A stretch of 64,000 bases of DNA. Origin: Comamonas testosteroni TK102 (GTDB lineage: Bacteria > Pseudomonadota > Gammaproteobacteria > Burkholderiales > Burkholderiaceae_C). Positions 25,070 through 34,079 of the stretch are shown piece by piece. Where the stretch lies: contig NZ_CP006704.1 in assembly GCF_000739375.1 (NCBI RefSeq), positions 3,410,001 to 3,474,000 of the forward strand. Direction: 5' to 3'. Under the pieces are notes generated by a model. It had not been told where the DNA came from. It did not search any database and saw only the letters and a program-made list of their open reading frames with translations. The first letter of the stretch is position 1, and every line of letters begins with the position of its first letter. Position numbers and translations under genes: made by a program.

Positions 25070-26449
25070 TTACTGGGCTCTCTGCGGAGCAGCATCGGCT
25101 TGCACATGCTGGCGCACCTTGCTGACCTGGCTTTCGCTCACATCCGAAGCCTGGTTGCCCCAGCCTTTGCGCACGAAGCTGGCCAGTGCGGCCACTTCAC
25201 CGTCGGTAAGGCGGTCGGCGTAGCCCTGCATCACCAGATGCATGGGACGGCGATCCGTAGCAGGCGAGGAGGCGCCCTTCAGAATCACCGACACCAGCGG
25301 GCTGGCATCCTTGCCCAGCACCATGGCATTGCCTTGCAGTTCGGGGAAGATCTCGGGAGCACCCTTGCCGCTGACAAAGTGGCAGGCTGCGCAGTTGTCG
25401 AGATACAGGCGAGCACCCAAAGGCATGTCGGGAGACGCGGATTTCAGCAGTTTGGCCGTGGCCTCGCCGGCTCCATCCGCCTTGGCAACCGCAGTGCTGC
25501 GAGGGCCTGGCGTGGCCACTTTTTCAGGGGCTGCATCTGCGGCCTGGCCGTCCATGGTCTTGAGGAACTTGGCCATGGCGTTCAGATCGGCATCGGTCAT
25601 GTACTGCATGGAGTGCTCGACCACCAGCGCCATTTCTCCGTTGGCCACCGCATGGGCATTGCGGCCGGTTGCCAGATAGGCGGCCACCTGCTCGGTCGTC
25701 CATTGCTGAACACGCGAGTCCTTGCCGCGCAGTGCAGGAGCAGACCAGTCGTCCACCATGCCGCCGGTCAGGAAGCTGGAGTCGGACAGGCGTGTGCCGT
25801 TCTGCGCCATGAAGGCAGTGCGAGGGCTATGGCAGGCTGCGCAGTGGCCGGCACCTTCGACCAGATACTGACCGCGAATCTGCTGGTCGTCACCGGCCAT
25901 GGGCTTGAACTCGGCTTCACCCGACAGCGCCAGCCAGTTCCAGGCACGGATGCCGAAGCGCATATTGAACGGGAAGCTCAGGCTGGTGGCCTGCACCTCG
26001 TTCCTGACGGGCTTGACCTCGGTCTGGAGGTAGTCGAACAGCGCGCGGATATCGCTTTCCTTCATGAAGCGATAGTTCTCGTAGGGCATGGCCGGGTACA
26101 GTTGCTGGCCGTGACCACCGATACCGTCCACCATCGCGGCACGGAACTGGTCCAGAGTCCAGCTGCCTATGCCGGTTTCCTTGTCCGGCGTGATGTTGGA
26201 GGACCAGATGGTGCCCATGGGGCTTTCAATGCCACGACCGCCGGCCATGGGCTCGCCACCCTTGGCGGTGTGACAGGCCATACAGTCACTGGCGCGCATG
26301 ACATATTCGCCACGACCGGCTTCTGCCTTCCAGTCGGCGGCCAGCGCCTCATTCGCCGGTGTCGGCTTGAATGGCAGGTAGATCAGCGCCAGCGCCGCCA
26401 GAACGCCCAGAACGATCAGCGCAATCAGAATGCTGAGGATTTTCTTCAT
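25070..26449 (-). CDS. Triheme cytochrome c subunit of a GMC dehydrogenase
   Basis: A 459-residue cytochrome with three heme-binding motifs: CMACHTAKGG (residues about 58-67), CAACHSPRTAF (about 206) and CAACHFVSGKGAPE (about 355). An N-terminal hydrophobic helix (ILSILIALIVLGVLAALALIYL) serves as export signal and probably anchor. This matches the cytochrome subunits of gluconate 2-, sorbitol and fructose dehydrogenases, which pass electrons from the flavin subunit to ubiquinone or a terminal oxidase in the periplasm. It follows the flavoprotein gene by 12 bases. Confidence 0.92.
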   Translation of the reverse strand: MKKILSILIALIVLGVLAALALIYLPFKPTPANEALAADWKAEAGRGEYVMRASDCMACHTAKGGEPMAGGRGIESPMGTIWSSNITPDKETGIGSWTLDQFRAAMVDGIGGHGQQLYPAMPYENYRFMKESDIRALFDYLQTEVKPVRNEVQATSLSFPFNMRFGIRAWNWLALSGEAEFKPMAGDDQQIRGQYLVEGAGHCAACHSPRTAFMAQNGTRLSDSSFLTGGMVDDWSAPALRGKDSRVQQWTTEQVAAYLATGRNAHAVANGEMALVVEHSMQYMTDADLNAMAKFLKTMDGQAADAAPEKVATPGPRSTAVAKADGAGEATAKLLKSASPDMPLGARLYLDNCAACHFVSGKGAPEIFPELQGNAMVLGKDASPLVSVILKGASSPATDRRPMHLVMQGYADRLTDGEVAALASFVRKGWGNQASDVSESQVSKVRQHVQADAAPQRAQ

Positions 26450-26461
26450 GTCTTGCTCTCC

Positions 26462-28231
26462 TCAGACCAGCGGACGTGGGTTTTTCAGATACATGGTGCG
26501 AATCGCATGCAGCGTCCAGTACGCCAGGCCGCCGACCATGCCGGTGGGGTTGTACTGGGTGTTCTGCACGAAGTTGCCTGCGCCGAAGACGAACACGTTG
26601 TGCTTGTCCCAGGCCTGGCAGTAGCGATTCACCACGCCTTCCGTGGGCTTGTCGGACATGATGTGACCGCCAGTGGTGTGTGTGGTCTGGTAGGGTCGCA
26701 CGTCGAACTGCGCACCGATGTCCTTGAAACCCAGCTGGATCTGATCAGGCTTCATGTTGTTGCCAACTTCTGCCGCCTTGAGCTTCTGGTACTGGTTCAT
26801 CTTCAGGTCGTTGTCCTGCCAGTTGAAGGTCATGCGCATCAGCGGACGGCCGTGTGGATCCTTGTAAGTGGGGTCCAGATCCAGGTGATTGGCGCGGTAG
26901 GACATATGCGAGCCGTGCGTGCCGATGGACATGGAGTGCCCATACCACTCGCCGATACCCTTCTTCCAACCGGCACCCCAGCCCGGCGTACCCTTGGGCA
27001 GCGGCATGGAGCGGATGGGCTGACCATTGAAGGTCCCCGAACGCCAGTAAGCACCGCCGATGAAGCCCAGCTTGCCGAAATCGTTCTGGTTGACGCTGAA
27101 GTCATCGATGCAGATACCGTTGGAGCCGTGACCGATGAAGGGGTTGAAGTTCGCCTCCTTGTAGAACATCGTCACGCCACCGTTCATCTGATAGGCGTAG
27201 TTCTTGCCGGTCACCCCTTCGTTGGTCTTGGGGTCATAGGGCTTGCCGATGCCGGAAACCAGCAGCAGGTGCACGTTGTTGAGCTGGAAGGAAGAAAGGA
27301 TCACTAGATCTGCTGGCTGGAACACTTCTTCGTTGGTGTTGGAGTCGAAGTAGGTCACTCCGGTGGCGGTCTTGCCGTCTTGCGAGCTTTCCACGCGCAG
27401 CACTTCGCAGTGCGTGCGGTAGCTGAAATTCTTTTTGCGCTTGAGCGCGTCCAGAACGGCCGTCTGCGGCGACGACTTGGAATACTGGTAGCAGCCGTAG
27501 CGCTCGCAGAAACCGCAGAAATTGCAAGGCCCCATCTGCATGCCATAAGGGTTCACATAGGCGGTGGAGGCAATACCTGCGGGCGCCGGGAAGGTGTGAT
27601 AGCCCATTTGCTTGGCCGTCGCTTCGAACAAGGTTGCGTCGTAGGTCGCAGGCAGCGGGGGCATGGGGTAGTCCTTGGAACGCCAGCCTTCGAAAGGGTT
27701 GCCGCCGGGCTGAATCTTGCCGTTGAGATTGCCGGCCTTGCCGGAGATACCCGCCACTTCGTCAAACTGCGTGAAGAACGGCTCCAGCTCGTCGTAAGTG
27801 ACGGGGTAGTCCATCAGATTCATGCCTTCCGGAATGATGGACTCGCCCCAGTGCTGCTTCACATAGCTGCGCAGCTGAATTTCTTCAGCTTGCGGGCGCC
27901 ACAGCAGCCCGTTCCAGTGGGTGCCCGCGCCACCAACGCCGTTGGCAGGCAGGAACGAGCCCATCGCACGGTATGGCAGCGCGATTTCGCCGTCATTGCG
28001 ACGGATGGTCACGGTCTGCTGGCGCGGATGCTGCATGTTTTTCAGGCGCACGCCCCAGGTCAACTCGTCGATCTGGTTGGGGTACTTGAACTCGGGCACC
28101 GTGTTCTGGTCGCCACCACGCTCCAGCGCCACGATTTCCAGGCCTTCGGCCGCCAGCTCCATGCCGGCGATGGAGCCGGTCCAGCCCAGGCCAACGATGA
28201 CCACGTCTTTCTTTTTTTCAATGCGTGCCAT
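26462..28231 (-). CDS. GMC-family flavoprotein dehydrogenase, large subunit
   Basis: A 589-residue FAD enzyme. The ADP-binding site is VIVGLGWTGSIAGMELAAEG near the N-terminus; GVGGAGTHWNGLLWRPQ is GMC signature 1; the C-terminal part has TTHTTGGHIMSDKP with the catalytic His. CNFCGFCERYGCYQYS is a Cys cluster seen in the membrane-bound gluconate 2-dehydrogenase group, which can hold an iron-sulfur cluster. No signal peptide of its own: it is probably exported bound to the Tat-targeted small subunit. It would oxidise a sugar, sugar acid or alcohol in the periplasm; the substrate is not clear. Confidence 0.9.
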   Translation of the reverse strand: MARIEKKKDVVIVGLGWTGSIAGMELAAEGLEIVALERGGDQNTVPEFKYPNQIDELTWGVRLKNMQHPRQQTVTIRRNDGEIALPYRAMGSFLPANGVGGAGTHWNGLLWRPQAEEIQLRSYVKQHWGESIIPEGMNLMDYPVTYDELEPFFTQFDEVAGISGKAGNLNGKIQPGGNPFEGWRSKDYPMPPLPATYDATLFEATAKQMGYHTFPAPAGIASTAYVNPYGMQMGPCNFCGFCERYGCYQYSKSSPQTAVLDALKRKKNFSYRTHCEVLRVESSQDGKTATGVTYFDSNTNEEVFQPADLVILSSFQLNNVHLLLVSGIGKPYDPKTNEGVTGKNYAYQMNGGVTMFYKEANFNPFIGHGSNGICIDDFSVNQNDFGKLGFIGGAYWRSGTFNGQPIRSMPLPKGTPGWGAGWKKGIGEWYGHSMSIGTHGSHMSYRANHLDLDPTYKDPHGRPLMRMTFNWQDNDLKMNQYQKLKAAEVGNNMKPDQIQLGFKDIGAQFDVRPYQTTHTTGGHIMSDKPTEGVVNRYCQAWDKHNVFVFGAGNFVQNTQYNPTGMVGGLAYWTLHAIRTMYLKNPRPLV

Positions 28232-28234
28232 GGT

Positions 28235-28933
28235 TTATGCCCTTTCGCCCTTGATGGAAACCGGACCCAGCGGGTACTTCTTGTTGTGTTGGTCGACCCA
28301 TTCGGCATAGCTGGCACGAGCGCCAGGAAAGCCAATGTATTTCCAGGACTGCATGCCGTGGTTGCCGCCATGCATGGGGTCGGCGAAATAGCCTTCCTTG
28401 GTGTTGGCCAGCAAGGTGGTGAAGAAGATGCTCAGCTCGGGGTCCAGCTTGATCTCACCTTTTTGCAAAGCCGTCAGCGCTTCATCCTGCTGCTCATGTG
28501 AGAGGTCCTTGAATTCCTTGCCGTAGCGTGTCTTGCACTCGGCGTTGAAGGCAGGAATCGCCTTGCGATAGAGCTGTGCAGGCGTCAAAGGCGTTTGCCA
28601 GCCGCGATCGGGCTTGGCCGTGGGATCGTGCGGCCCCTCCATGTACCAGATATCCGCAGTGCCGTAGTAGCCCTTGAGCTGACGGTCGATGAACACCGGC
28701 ACATGGGCTTCAATCGCTCCGGGACCGTCGCCTTCGGACGGGATCAGGCGCGCTGTCGCTGCCAGAACGAAAGCCCACTCATCCGCATTGAAATACTCGG
28801 GCTTGTATGCATCCAGTTTGAGCGCTGGCTCCTTGGAGTTGGCATGCATGGTCACGGCCGTTCCGGCCAGTGCGACGCCAGCACCGGAGGCGAACAGAAA
28901 GGATCTGCGGCTGGGTGGGGAAAAGTTGGACAT
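28235..28933 (-). CDS. Gluconate 2-dehydrogenase-type small (gamma) subunit, Tat-exported
   Basis: A 232-residue protein with a Tat signal (SRRSFLFASGAGVALAGTAV). The mature part begins after MHANS and contains the family phrases YFNADEWAFVLAATARLIPSE, GAIEAHVPVFIDRQLKG and GNHGMQSWKYIGFPGA. In this group the small subunit carries the folded flavoprotein through the Tat pore and stabilises it. It heads the operon, three bases from the flavoprotein start. The reading frame is open upstream to 29107, but the ATG at 28933 is the one with a Tat signal. Confidence 0.88.
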   Translation of the reverse strand: MSNFSPPSRRSFLFASGAGVALAGTAVTMHANSKEPALKLDAYKPEYFNADEWAFVLAATARLIPSEGDGPGAIEAHVPVFIDRQLKGYYGTADIWYMEGPHDPTAKPDRGWQTPLTPAQLYRKAIPAFNAECKTRYGKEFKDLSHEQQDEALTALQKGEIKLDPELSIFFTTLLANTKEGYFADPMHGGNHGMQSWKYIGFPGARASYAEWVDQHNKKYPLGPVSIKGERA

Positions 28934-29051
28934 TTTGCGATTCCTACATCGTGTGAACCCGCTCATGCACAGCCAGTTGTGCGTTGGGCAAGTGTTCAAG
29001 TTTTTTGAATCAGCGGTGGTTCCGACCGAAAGCTGCACGCCCCAAAGAAAA

Positions 29052-29068
29052 TGCCCGCAAAGCGGGCA
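29052..29068 (-). terminator. Hairpin with T-rich tail in the GMC operon leader
   Basis: Minus-strand stem TGCCCGC-TTT-GCGGGCA followed by TTTTCTTT, 119 bases before the small-subunit start. It can end read-through from the histidine kinase gene, or act as an attenuator if the promoter lies at about 29130. Confidence 0.6.
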
Positions 29069-29126
29069 CTCGCACACAGAGCCAAAGCATTTTTCAAGCC
29101 GGCCCAAACCGCCTTAACAATTTAAT

Positions 29127-29148
29127 AATAGTTGCGCTGGCAACTATT
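29127..29148. promoter_or_regulatory. 22-bp palindromic operator candidate upstream of the GMC operon
   Basis: Perfect 9-bp arms AATAGTTGC and GCAACTATT around GCTG. On the minus strand it overlaps a possible -35 (TTGCCA) and the AT-rich stretch after it. It is the best regulator-binding site in the 458-base gap 28934-29391, which otherwise holds no gene. The regulator is unknown. Confidence 0.5.
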
Positions 29149-29391
29149 TGTGTCAGACGACCGCCTTGACTGCTAGTAGGCAGTGGTCTTTTATTGGAGC
29201 GAACAACTGGGGTTTTCACTTAGATATAAGACATAAGACTGCTATCAATCTGCAGGCGACTGCCACTTAGCAAAACGCCGCCTTCCGCAGGGCCGGACTC
29301 ATGGCGATACCGACGACCGGTGATGGTCCAGATCTTCCGGCAGGCAGGGCTCTATTGCCCGTGAAACGCCAGCGTGCAGCCCTGTTGCAGA

Positions 29392-30861
29392 TCAGGCCTC
29401 CGGAGCCCGTGGCAGGCGAAACCGGAACGCAGCGCCCCCGCCGCTGCTCTCGACCAGATGGATGCTGACCCCGTGCAGCTCCAGCATCTGGTGCACGATT
29501 CTCAAGCCAAGCCCCCCGTCGCGGCGGGCGCCGCCGACCGTGAACGGACGCCTGAACAAACCTTCGCGCAGCTCTGGCGAAATGCCAGGGCCAGTGTCGC
29601 TGACCGTCAGCTCCAGCTCCGGGCCCACGCTTCTGATGCCTATGCTGATCGACCCGCCTTCGGGGGTATAGCGCAAGGCGTTGTCGAGCAGGTTGCTCAG
29701 GACTCGCTCCATCATTCCCAGATCTGCACGAACCGCCGGCAACTGCGGCGGCAGATCCGCCTGCAGGGCGATATGGCGCGACTCTGCAGCAAGCTCGAAC
29801 TTCTGAAACACGTCCTGCACCAGGTCCCGCAGCGAGAATGACTCGGGCTCGGGCTGCACAAAGCCATACTCCAGCCTCGCCAGCTCGAACAGACTTTGGG
29901 ACAGCGCTCCCACCCTCTGGCTTTGGTCGAGCGCAATGCCCAGATAGCGCCTGCGCTCTGCGGGCTCCAGGCTTGCATCCTTGAGCAGCAGGGTCTCCAG
30001 ATACCCATGCAAGGACGACAGCGGCGTGCGCAGATCGTGGGAGACATTCGCGATCAATTCCCGGCGCTCCTGATCCTGTCGCCTCAGCGCCTGCCATTGC
30101 TCGCTGATGCGCAGCACCATCTGCCTGTAGGCCGAGTCCAGCACGGCGATCTCGTCATGGCTGTGATCTGCCGCCTCCGAAGCACGCGCCGGCATCTCAG
30201 GCGGAACGCCATGCATATCGAACTGCCGCACCGACTCGGTCAGGCGCCGCAAGGGGCGTGTGATCAAGGTGAAGGCGACAAGCCCGGCGGCCAGGCATAG
30301 CAGCCCCACCATGCCGATCGACAGCAATGCAGTCTTCAGCACCGCATCTGCGGAACCTCTGGCGGCAAGCAGATCATGGGCCTCGCCGAGCAACACCACA
30401 TAGATGAAGCCGACCTCCCTCCCGTTCACGCTCAGGGGAGCCGCACTGAAGACCTTGCGGCCATCGCGGCTGCGCGGATCGTCACCCAGGATGGGCAGCA
30501 TATGACCATCGATAAATCGATGGACCGGTTCCAGATCGACCCGGTCGCGGCGCAAGCGCCCTTCGGGAGCCGCATGACCCGCAATGCGTCCATCGGGCTC
30601 CAGCAGATAGACCTCGACACTCGGGTTCACCATCATCAGCTGGTTGAACAGATTGCGCACCGCGCTCGGCATCAGGCCGTTCGCATCCGTCAACTGGGCG
30701 TCGCGGGCAATGCTCTCGGCAACGTCGCGGGACAAGGCCTGCACCACCTCCAGTTCATGCATGCGGTTGGAGCGAAGCTGCAGCCAGGCGGAAGTGCCGC
30801 TGCAGACCAGCAGCAGCAGCGCAAACACGATCGCCAGCCGCTGAGTCAGGGTCAGATTCAT
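29392..30861 (-). CDS. Sensor histidine kinase
   Basis: A 489-residue membrane kinase: TM1 at residues about 9-25, a periplasmic sensor domain of about 140 residues, TM2 (LLSIGMVGLLCLAAGLVAFTLI), a HAMP segment (RPLRRLTESVRQFD), then HisKA with the phospho-acceptor in ELIANVSHDLRTPLSSLHGY, N-box LSNLLDNALRYTPEGG, G1 DTGPGIS and G2 GGLGLRIVHQML. Its start overlaps the response regulator stop by 4 bases. Signal unknown; position next to envelope methionine repair genes suggests oxidants or damaged envelope proteins. Confidence 0.92.
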   Translation of the reverse strand: MNLTLTQRLAIVFALLLLVCSGTSAWLQLRSNRMHELEVVQALSRDVAESIARDAQLTDANGLMPSAVRNLFNQLMMVNPSVEVYLLEPDGRIAGHAAPEGRLRRDRVDLEPVHRFIDGHMLPILGDDPRSRDGRKVFSAAPLSVNGREVGFIYVVLLGEAHDLLAARGSADAVLKTALLSIGMVGLLCLAAGLVAFTLITRPLRRLTESVRQFDMHGVPPEMPARASEAADHSHDEIAVLDSAYRQMVLRISEQWQALRRQDQERRELIANVSHDLRTPLSSLHGYLETLLLKDASLEPAERRRYLGIALDQSQRVGALSQSLFELARLEYGFVQPEPESFSLRDLVQDVFQKFELAAESRHIALQADLPPQLPAVRADLGMMERVLSNLLDNALRYTPEGGSISIGIRSVGPELELTVSDTGPGISPELREGLFRRPFTVGGARRDGGLGLRIVHQMLELHGVSIHLVESSGGGAAFRFRLPRAPEA

Positions 30862-31574
30862 TCGCGCTCCCCGGCTTCGGCAAACTTGTAGCCGCGTCCC
30901 CAGACCGTGAGGATTCGTGTGGGCTGTGCAGGGTTGCGCTCCACCTTGGCGCGCAGCCGGTTGATATGGGTGTTGACGGTGTGCTCATAGCCCTCGTGCT
31001 GATAGCCCCAGACCGCGTTGAGCAGGTCCATGCGCGAAAACACCTTGCCCGACTGGCGGGCAAAAAAATACAGAAGATCGAACTCCCGGGGTGTGAGGTC
31101 GAGATGTCGTCCGTTCAGGCTGGCATCCCTGGCGACCGGGTCCATGACCAGCCCATTGACCGACAGGCTGCCCGATTCCAGGCGCGCGCTCTGAGCCAGC
31201 GCGTCGACCCGGCGCAGCAGGGCCTTCACCCTGGCCACCAGTTCCAGCACCGAAAACGGCTTGGCCAGATAGTCGTCAGCGCCGATCTCCAGTCCCAGAA
31301 TGCGATGCACCTCGCTGGAGCGGGCACTGATGATGATGATCGGCGTGTAGCGCGTCATGGCGCGCGCACGTCTGCAGATCTCCAGGCCGTCCACCCCAGG
31401 CAGCATCAGATCCAGTACCAGCGCATCCCAGCCGCCACGCTCCAGATGCGCCAGCCCGTCGTCGCCGCGGGCGCAATGCACGACCTCCAACCCCTCGTCC
31501 CGAAGGTGAAGCGAAAGCAGATCGGCGATATGGGCGTCGTCCTCGACCAGCAGAATGCGACGGGCAATGGTCAT
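30858..31574 (-). CDS. OmpR/PhoB-family response regulator
   Basis: A 238-residue regulator. Receiver domain: acidic pair in LLVEDDAHIADLL, phospho-Asp in ALVLDLMLPGVDGLEIC, Thr/Ser switch in IIISARSSE, Lys in DDYLAKPFSVLEL. Winged-helix domain: RHLDLTPREFDLLYFFARQ and GYEHTVNTHINRLRAKVE. Divergent from msrB with a 173-base gap, so direct control of msrB-dipZ-msrA is likely. HprR-type systems elsewhere control periplasmic MsrP in response to hypochlorite, a parallel but not proof. Confidence 0.92.
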   Translation of the reverse strand: MTIARRILLVEDDAHIADLLSLHLRDEGLEVVHCARGDDGLAHLERGGWDALVLDLMLPGVDGLEICRRARAMTRYTPIIIISARSSEVHRILGLEIGADDYLAKPFSVLELVARVKALLRRVDALAQSARLESGSLSVNGLVMDPVARDASLNGRHLDLTPREFDLLYFFARQSGKVFSRMDLLNAVWGYQHEGYEHTVNTHINRLRAKVERNPAQPTRILTVWGRGYKFAEAGERE

Positions 31575-31747
31575 GGGTATTCAGGTCTCCGGGGCAGTTG
31601 GTGCAGCTCGGCGGCGCAGTACCGCCTGATTTCACATTGTGCTCAAACTGCTCGCGGGGAGATATCACGTTTTTTTTAACTTTGCGTGAGGACTTCGGGA
31701 TCCGCACTTCCTAAGCTGGATGCCATCGAACCCTGAAAGCCGATGCC

Positions 31748-32239
31748 ATGACCACCCGACGCCACATGCTGCTTGGCACCGCAGCCTCCGCCGCCGCGCT
31801 CTGCGCCGCAACACTCCACCGCCGGGCCACTGCCGCGACCGAGTCCTTCGAAATCAGCTACACCGACGCCCAGTGGCGTGCCCGGCTAAGCCCCCAGCAA
31901 TATGCCGTGCTTCGTCAGGAGGCCACGGAGCCTCCGGGCAGCAGTCCGCTCAACAAGGAGCATCGCCCCGGCATCTTCTCCTGCGCTGGCTGCTCATTGC
32001 CCTTGTTTGCCTCCACCACCAAGTTCGAGAGCGGCACCGGCTGGCCGAGCTTCTGGAAGCCACTGGACAATGCCGTCGCCACGCGCAAGGATCGAAGCTA
32101 CGGCATGGTGCGCATCGAGGCCCACTGCCGGCGCTGCGGCGGTCACCTTGGCCACGTCTTCGAGGACGGGCCGCCTCCGACAGGTCTGCGCTACTGCATG
32201 AACGGTCTTGCACTGACTTTCGCGCCCAAGCCCGCTTGA
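31748..32239 (+). CDS. msrB: Exported peptide-methionine (R)-S-oxide reductase
   Basis: A 163-residue MsrB. N-terminal Tat-like signal MTTRRHMLLGTAASAAALCA. Core: zinc-type CAGC (CxxC 1), GTGWPSFWKPL, CRRCGGHLGHVFEDGPPPTG (CxxC 2), and the catalytic Cys in GLRYCMNGLALTF (usual family text is RYCxNS; here Gly replaces Ser). It would reduce the R epimer of methionine sulfoxide in periplasmic proteins. First gene of the msrB-dipZ-msrA operon, 13 bases before dipZ. Confidence 0.92.
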   Translation: MTTRRHMLLGTAASAAALCAATLHRRATAATESFEISYTDAQWRARLSPQQYAVLRQEATEPPGSSPLNKEHRPGIFSCAGCSLPLFASTTKFESGTGWPSFWKPLDNAVATRKDRSYGMVRIEAHCRRCGGHLGHVFEDGPPPTGLRYCMNGLALTFAPKPA

Positions 32240-32252
32240 GGAGAAACAGGCC

Positions 32253-34079
32253 ATGTTGCTGATCGTCCTTGCCTATCTGGGCGGCGTGCTGACCATCGTC
32301 AGTCCCTGCATCCTGCCCGTACTGCCCTTCGTGTTCTCTCGCGCGAATCAGCCCTTTGTGCGCAGCGGCCTGCCATTGCTGGCAGGCATGGCACTGACCT
32401 TTGCGGTCGTTGCCTCTCTCGCAGCCGTAGGCGGCGGCTGGGTGGTGGCTGCCAATCAATATGGCCGCTGGCTGGCTCTGGCGCTGGTGGCCGTTTTCGG
32501 GCTGACCCTGTTGCTGCCGCATCTGTCGCAGCGGCTGACCCGTCCATTGGTAACTGCCGGATCGCGCCTGTCCGAGTCGGTACAGCAAGACGGTACGCCA
32601 AAGACGGCCTCCTCCGTGTTGCTGGGAGTCGCGACGGGGCTGCTGTGGGCTCCATGCGCCGGGCCCATCCTGGGACTGATACTGACCGGCGCCGCCCTGC
32701 AGGGTGCCAACACGACCTCAAGCTTGCTGCTGCTGGCCTATGCCGCCGGGGCAGCGACCTCCATGGCTGCGGCTTTGCTGCTGGGCGGCCGGGTATTTGC
32801 AGCGCTCAAGCGTTCGCTGGGTGCCGGTGAATGGGTGCGACGCGGCCTCGGGGCAGCCATGCTCGCAGGCGTTGCAGCCATCGCACTGGGAATAGACACC
32901 GGCGTGCTGGCCCGACTGTCAACGGCATCCACCGGCAGCCTGGAGCAGAAACTGGTCGAGCACCTGAACCAGCCGCAGAGCGACGACCAGTTGGCCATGC
33001 GTGGCAACCCGGGCAAGATGATGCAATCCCTTGCACCTGCTGACGGGGCTGCCATGATGGCCGCGGGAGCTGCAATGCGCATGAGCGGCCCGTCCAGCAC
33101 AGCCCGGGCCCTACCCGATGAGGGCATCGCGCCGCCCCTGGACGGTGCAACCCAATGGCTCAACTCCAAGCCACTGGATGGGCAGGACCTGAGAGGCAAG
33201 GTGGTGTTGGTGGATTTCTGGACCTACTCCTGCATCAACTGCCTGCGCACTCTCCCCTATGTGAAGGCCTGGGCCGAGAAATACCGAGACCAGGGCCTGG
33301 TCGTGATCGGCGTGCACGCACCCGAGTTCGCCTTCGAACGCGACATCGGCAACGTGAGCAAGGCCATGAAAGATCTGGGCATCAGCTATCCGGTGGCCGT
33401 GGATAACCAATATGCGATCTGGCGCGCCTTCCGCAACCAATACTGGCCTGCCCATTACTTCATCGATGCCACGGGACGCATACGCCACCACCACTTTGGC
33501 GAAGGCGGCTATGCAGAGTCTGAACGGGTGATACAGCAGCTTCTCAAAGAAGCGGGCAGCACCCGTTCGGCCATGGACCTGACGCAGGTGGATGCAGGAG
33601 GCGTGCAGCTGGCCGCCAGCATGGATGAGGTCGCCTCGCCCGAAACCTATCTGGGCTACGAGCGCGCCGAGAACTTCGCCTCCACCCCCAAAGCCGTGCA
33701 CGACAAAACGACCACGTATCTGGAGCCGCATGAGACCCGGCTGAACGCCTGGGGCCTGGGCGGTCAATGGATGGTGGGGCCGCAAAGCGCTTCGCTGGCC
33801 GGTCCTTCGGGGCGCATCGTCTACCAGTTCAAGGCGCGTGATCTGCACCTGGTGCTGAGCCCCGGCCCCGATGGCAAGCCAGTGCGCTTCAAGGTCAGCG
33901 TCGACGGCAAGCCACCCGGCGATGCCCACGGTGTGGACGTGGCAACCGACGGCAGCGGCACCGTCACCGCGCAACGTCTCTATCAGCTGGTGCGCCAGTC
34001 CGGTGCCGTTGCCGAGCGGACCTTCAGCATCGAGTTTCTTGACAGCGGCGTTTCTGCCTACGCCTTCACTTTCGGATGA
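32253..34079 (+). CDS. dipZ: Transmembrane thiol-disulfide transporter with thioredoxin domain (DipZ)
   Basis: A 608-residue fusion. Residues 1-235 form a CcdA-like membrane domain with redox Cys in GGVLTIVSPCILPVLPF and GLLWAPCAGPILGL. Residues about 300-440 are a TlpA/thioredoxin domain with active site TYSCINCLRTLPYV. The last 150 residues (from about YLGYERAENF) are the beta-rich DipZ C-terminal domain. It carries electrons from cytosolic thioredoxin across the membrane to periplasmic partners. Between msrB and msrA, the natural partners are those two reductases, which need re-reduction after each cycle. Confidence 0.9.
   Translation: MLLIVLAYLGGVLTIVSPCILPVLPFVFSRANQPFVRSGLPLLAGMALTFAVVASLAAVGGGWVVAANQYGRWLALALVAVFGLTLLLPHLSQRLTRPLVTAGSRLSESVQQDGTPKTASSVLLGVATGLLWAPCAGPILGLILTGAALQGANTTSSLLLLAYAAGAATSMAAALLLGGRVFAALKRSLGAGEWVRRGLGAAMLAGVAAIALGIDTGVLARLSTASTGSLEQKLVEHLNQPQSDDQLAMRGNPGKMMQSLAPADGAAMMAAGAAMRMSGPSSTARALPDEGIAPPLDGATQWLNSKPLDGQDLRGKVVLVDFWTYSCINCLRTLPYVKAWAEKYRDQGLVVIGVHAPEFAFERDIGNVSKAMKDLGISYPVAVDNQYAIWRAFRNQYWPAHYFIDATGRIRHHHFGEGGYAESERVIQQLLKEAGSTRSAMDLTQVDAGGVQLAASMDEVASPETYLGYERAENFASTPKAVHDKTTTYLEPHETRLNAWGLGGQWMVGPQSASLAGPSGRIVYQFKARDLHLVLSPGPDGKPVRFKVSVDGKPPGDAHGVDVATDGSGTVTAQRLYQLVRQSGAVAERTFSIEFLDSGVSAYAFTFG

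Noticed and set aside
24950..27307. A 785-codon open frame opposite the cytochrome/GMC genes
   Set aside because: It is antisense to two genes with clear heme and FAD motifs, is rich in His/Gly/Val from GC-rich complement, and shows no family features.
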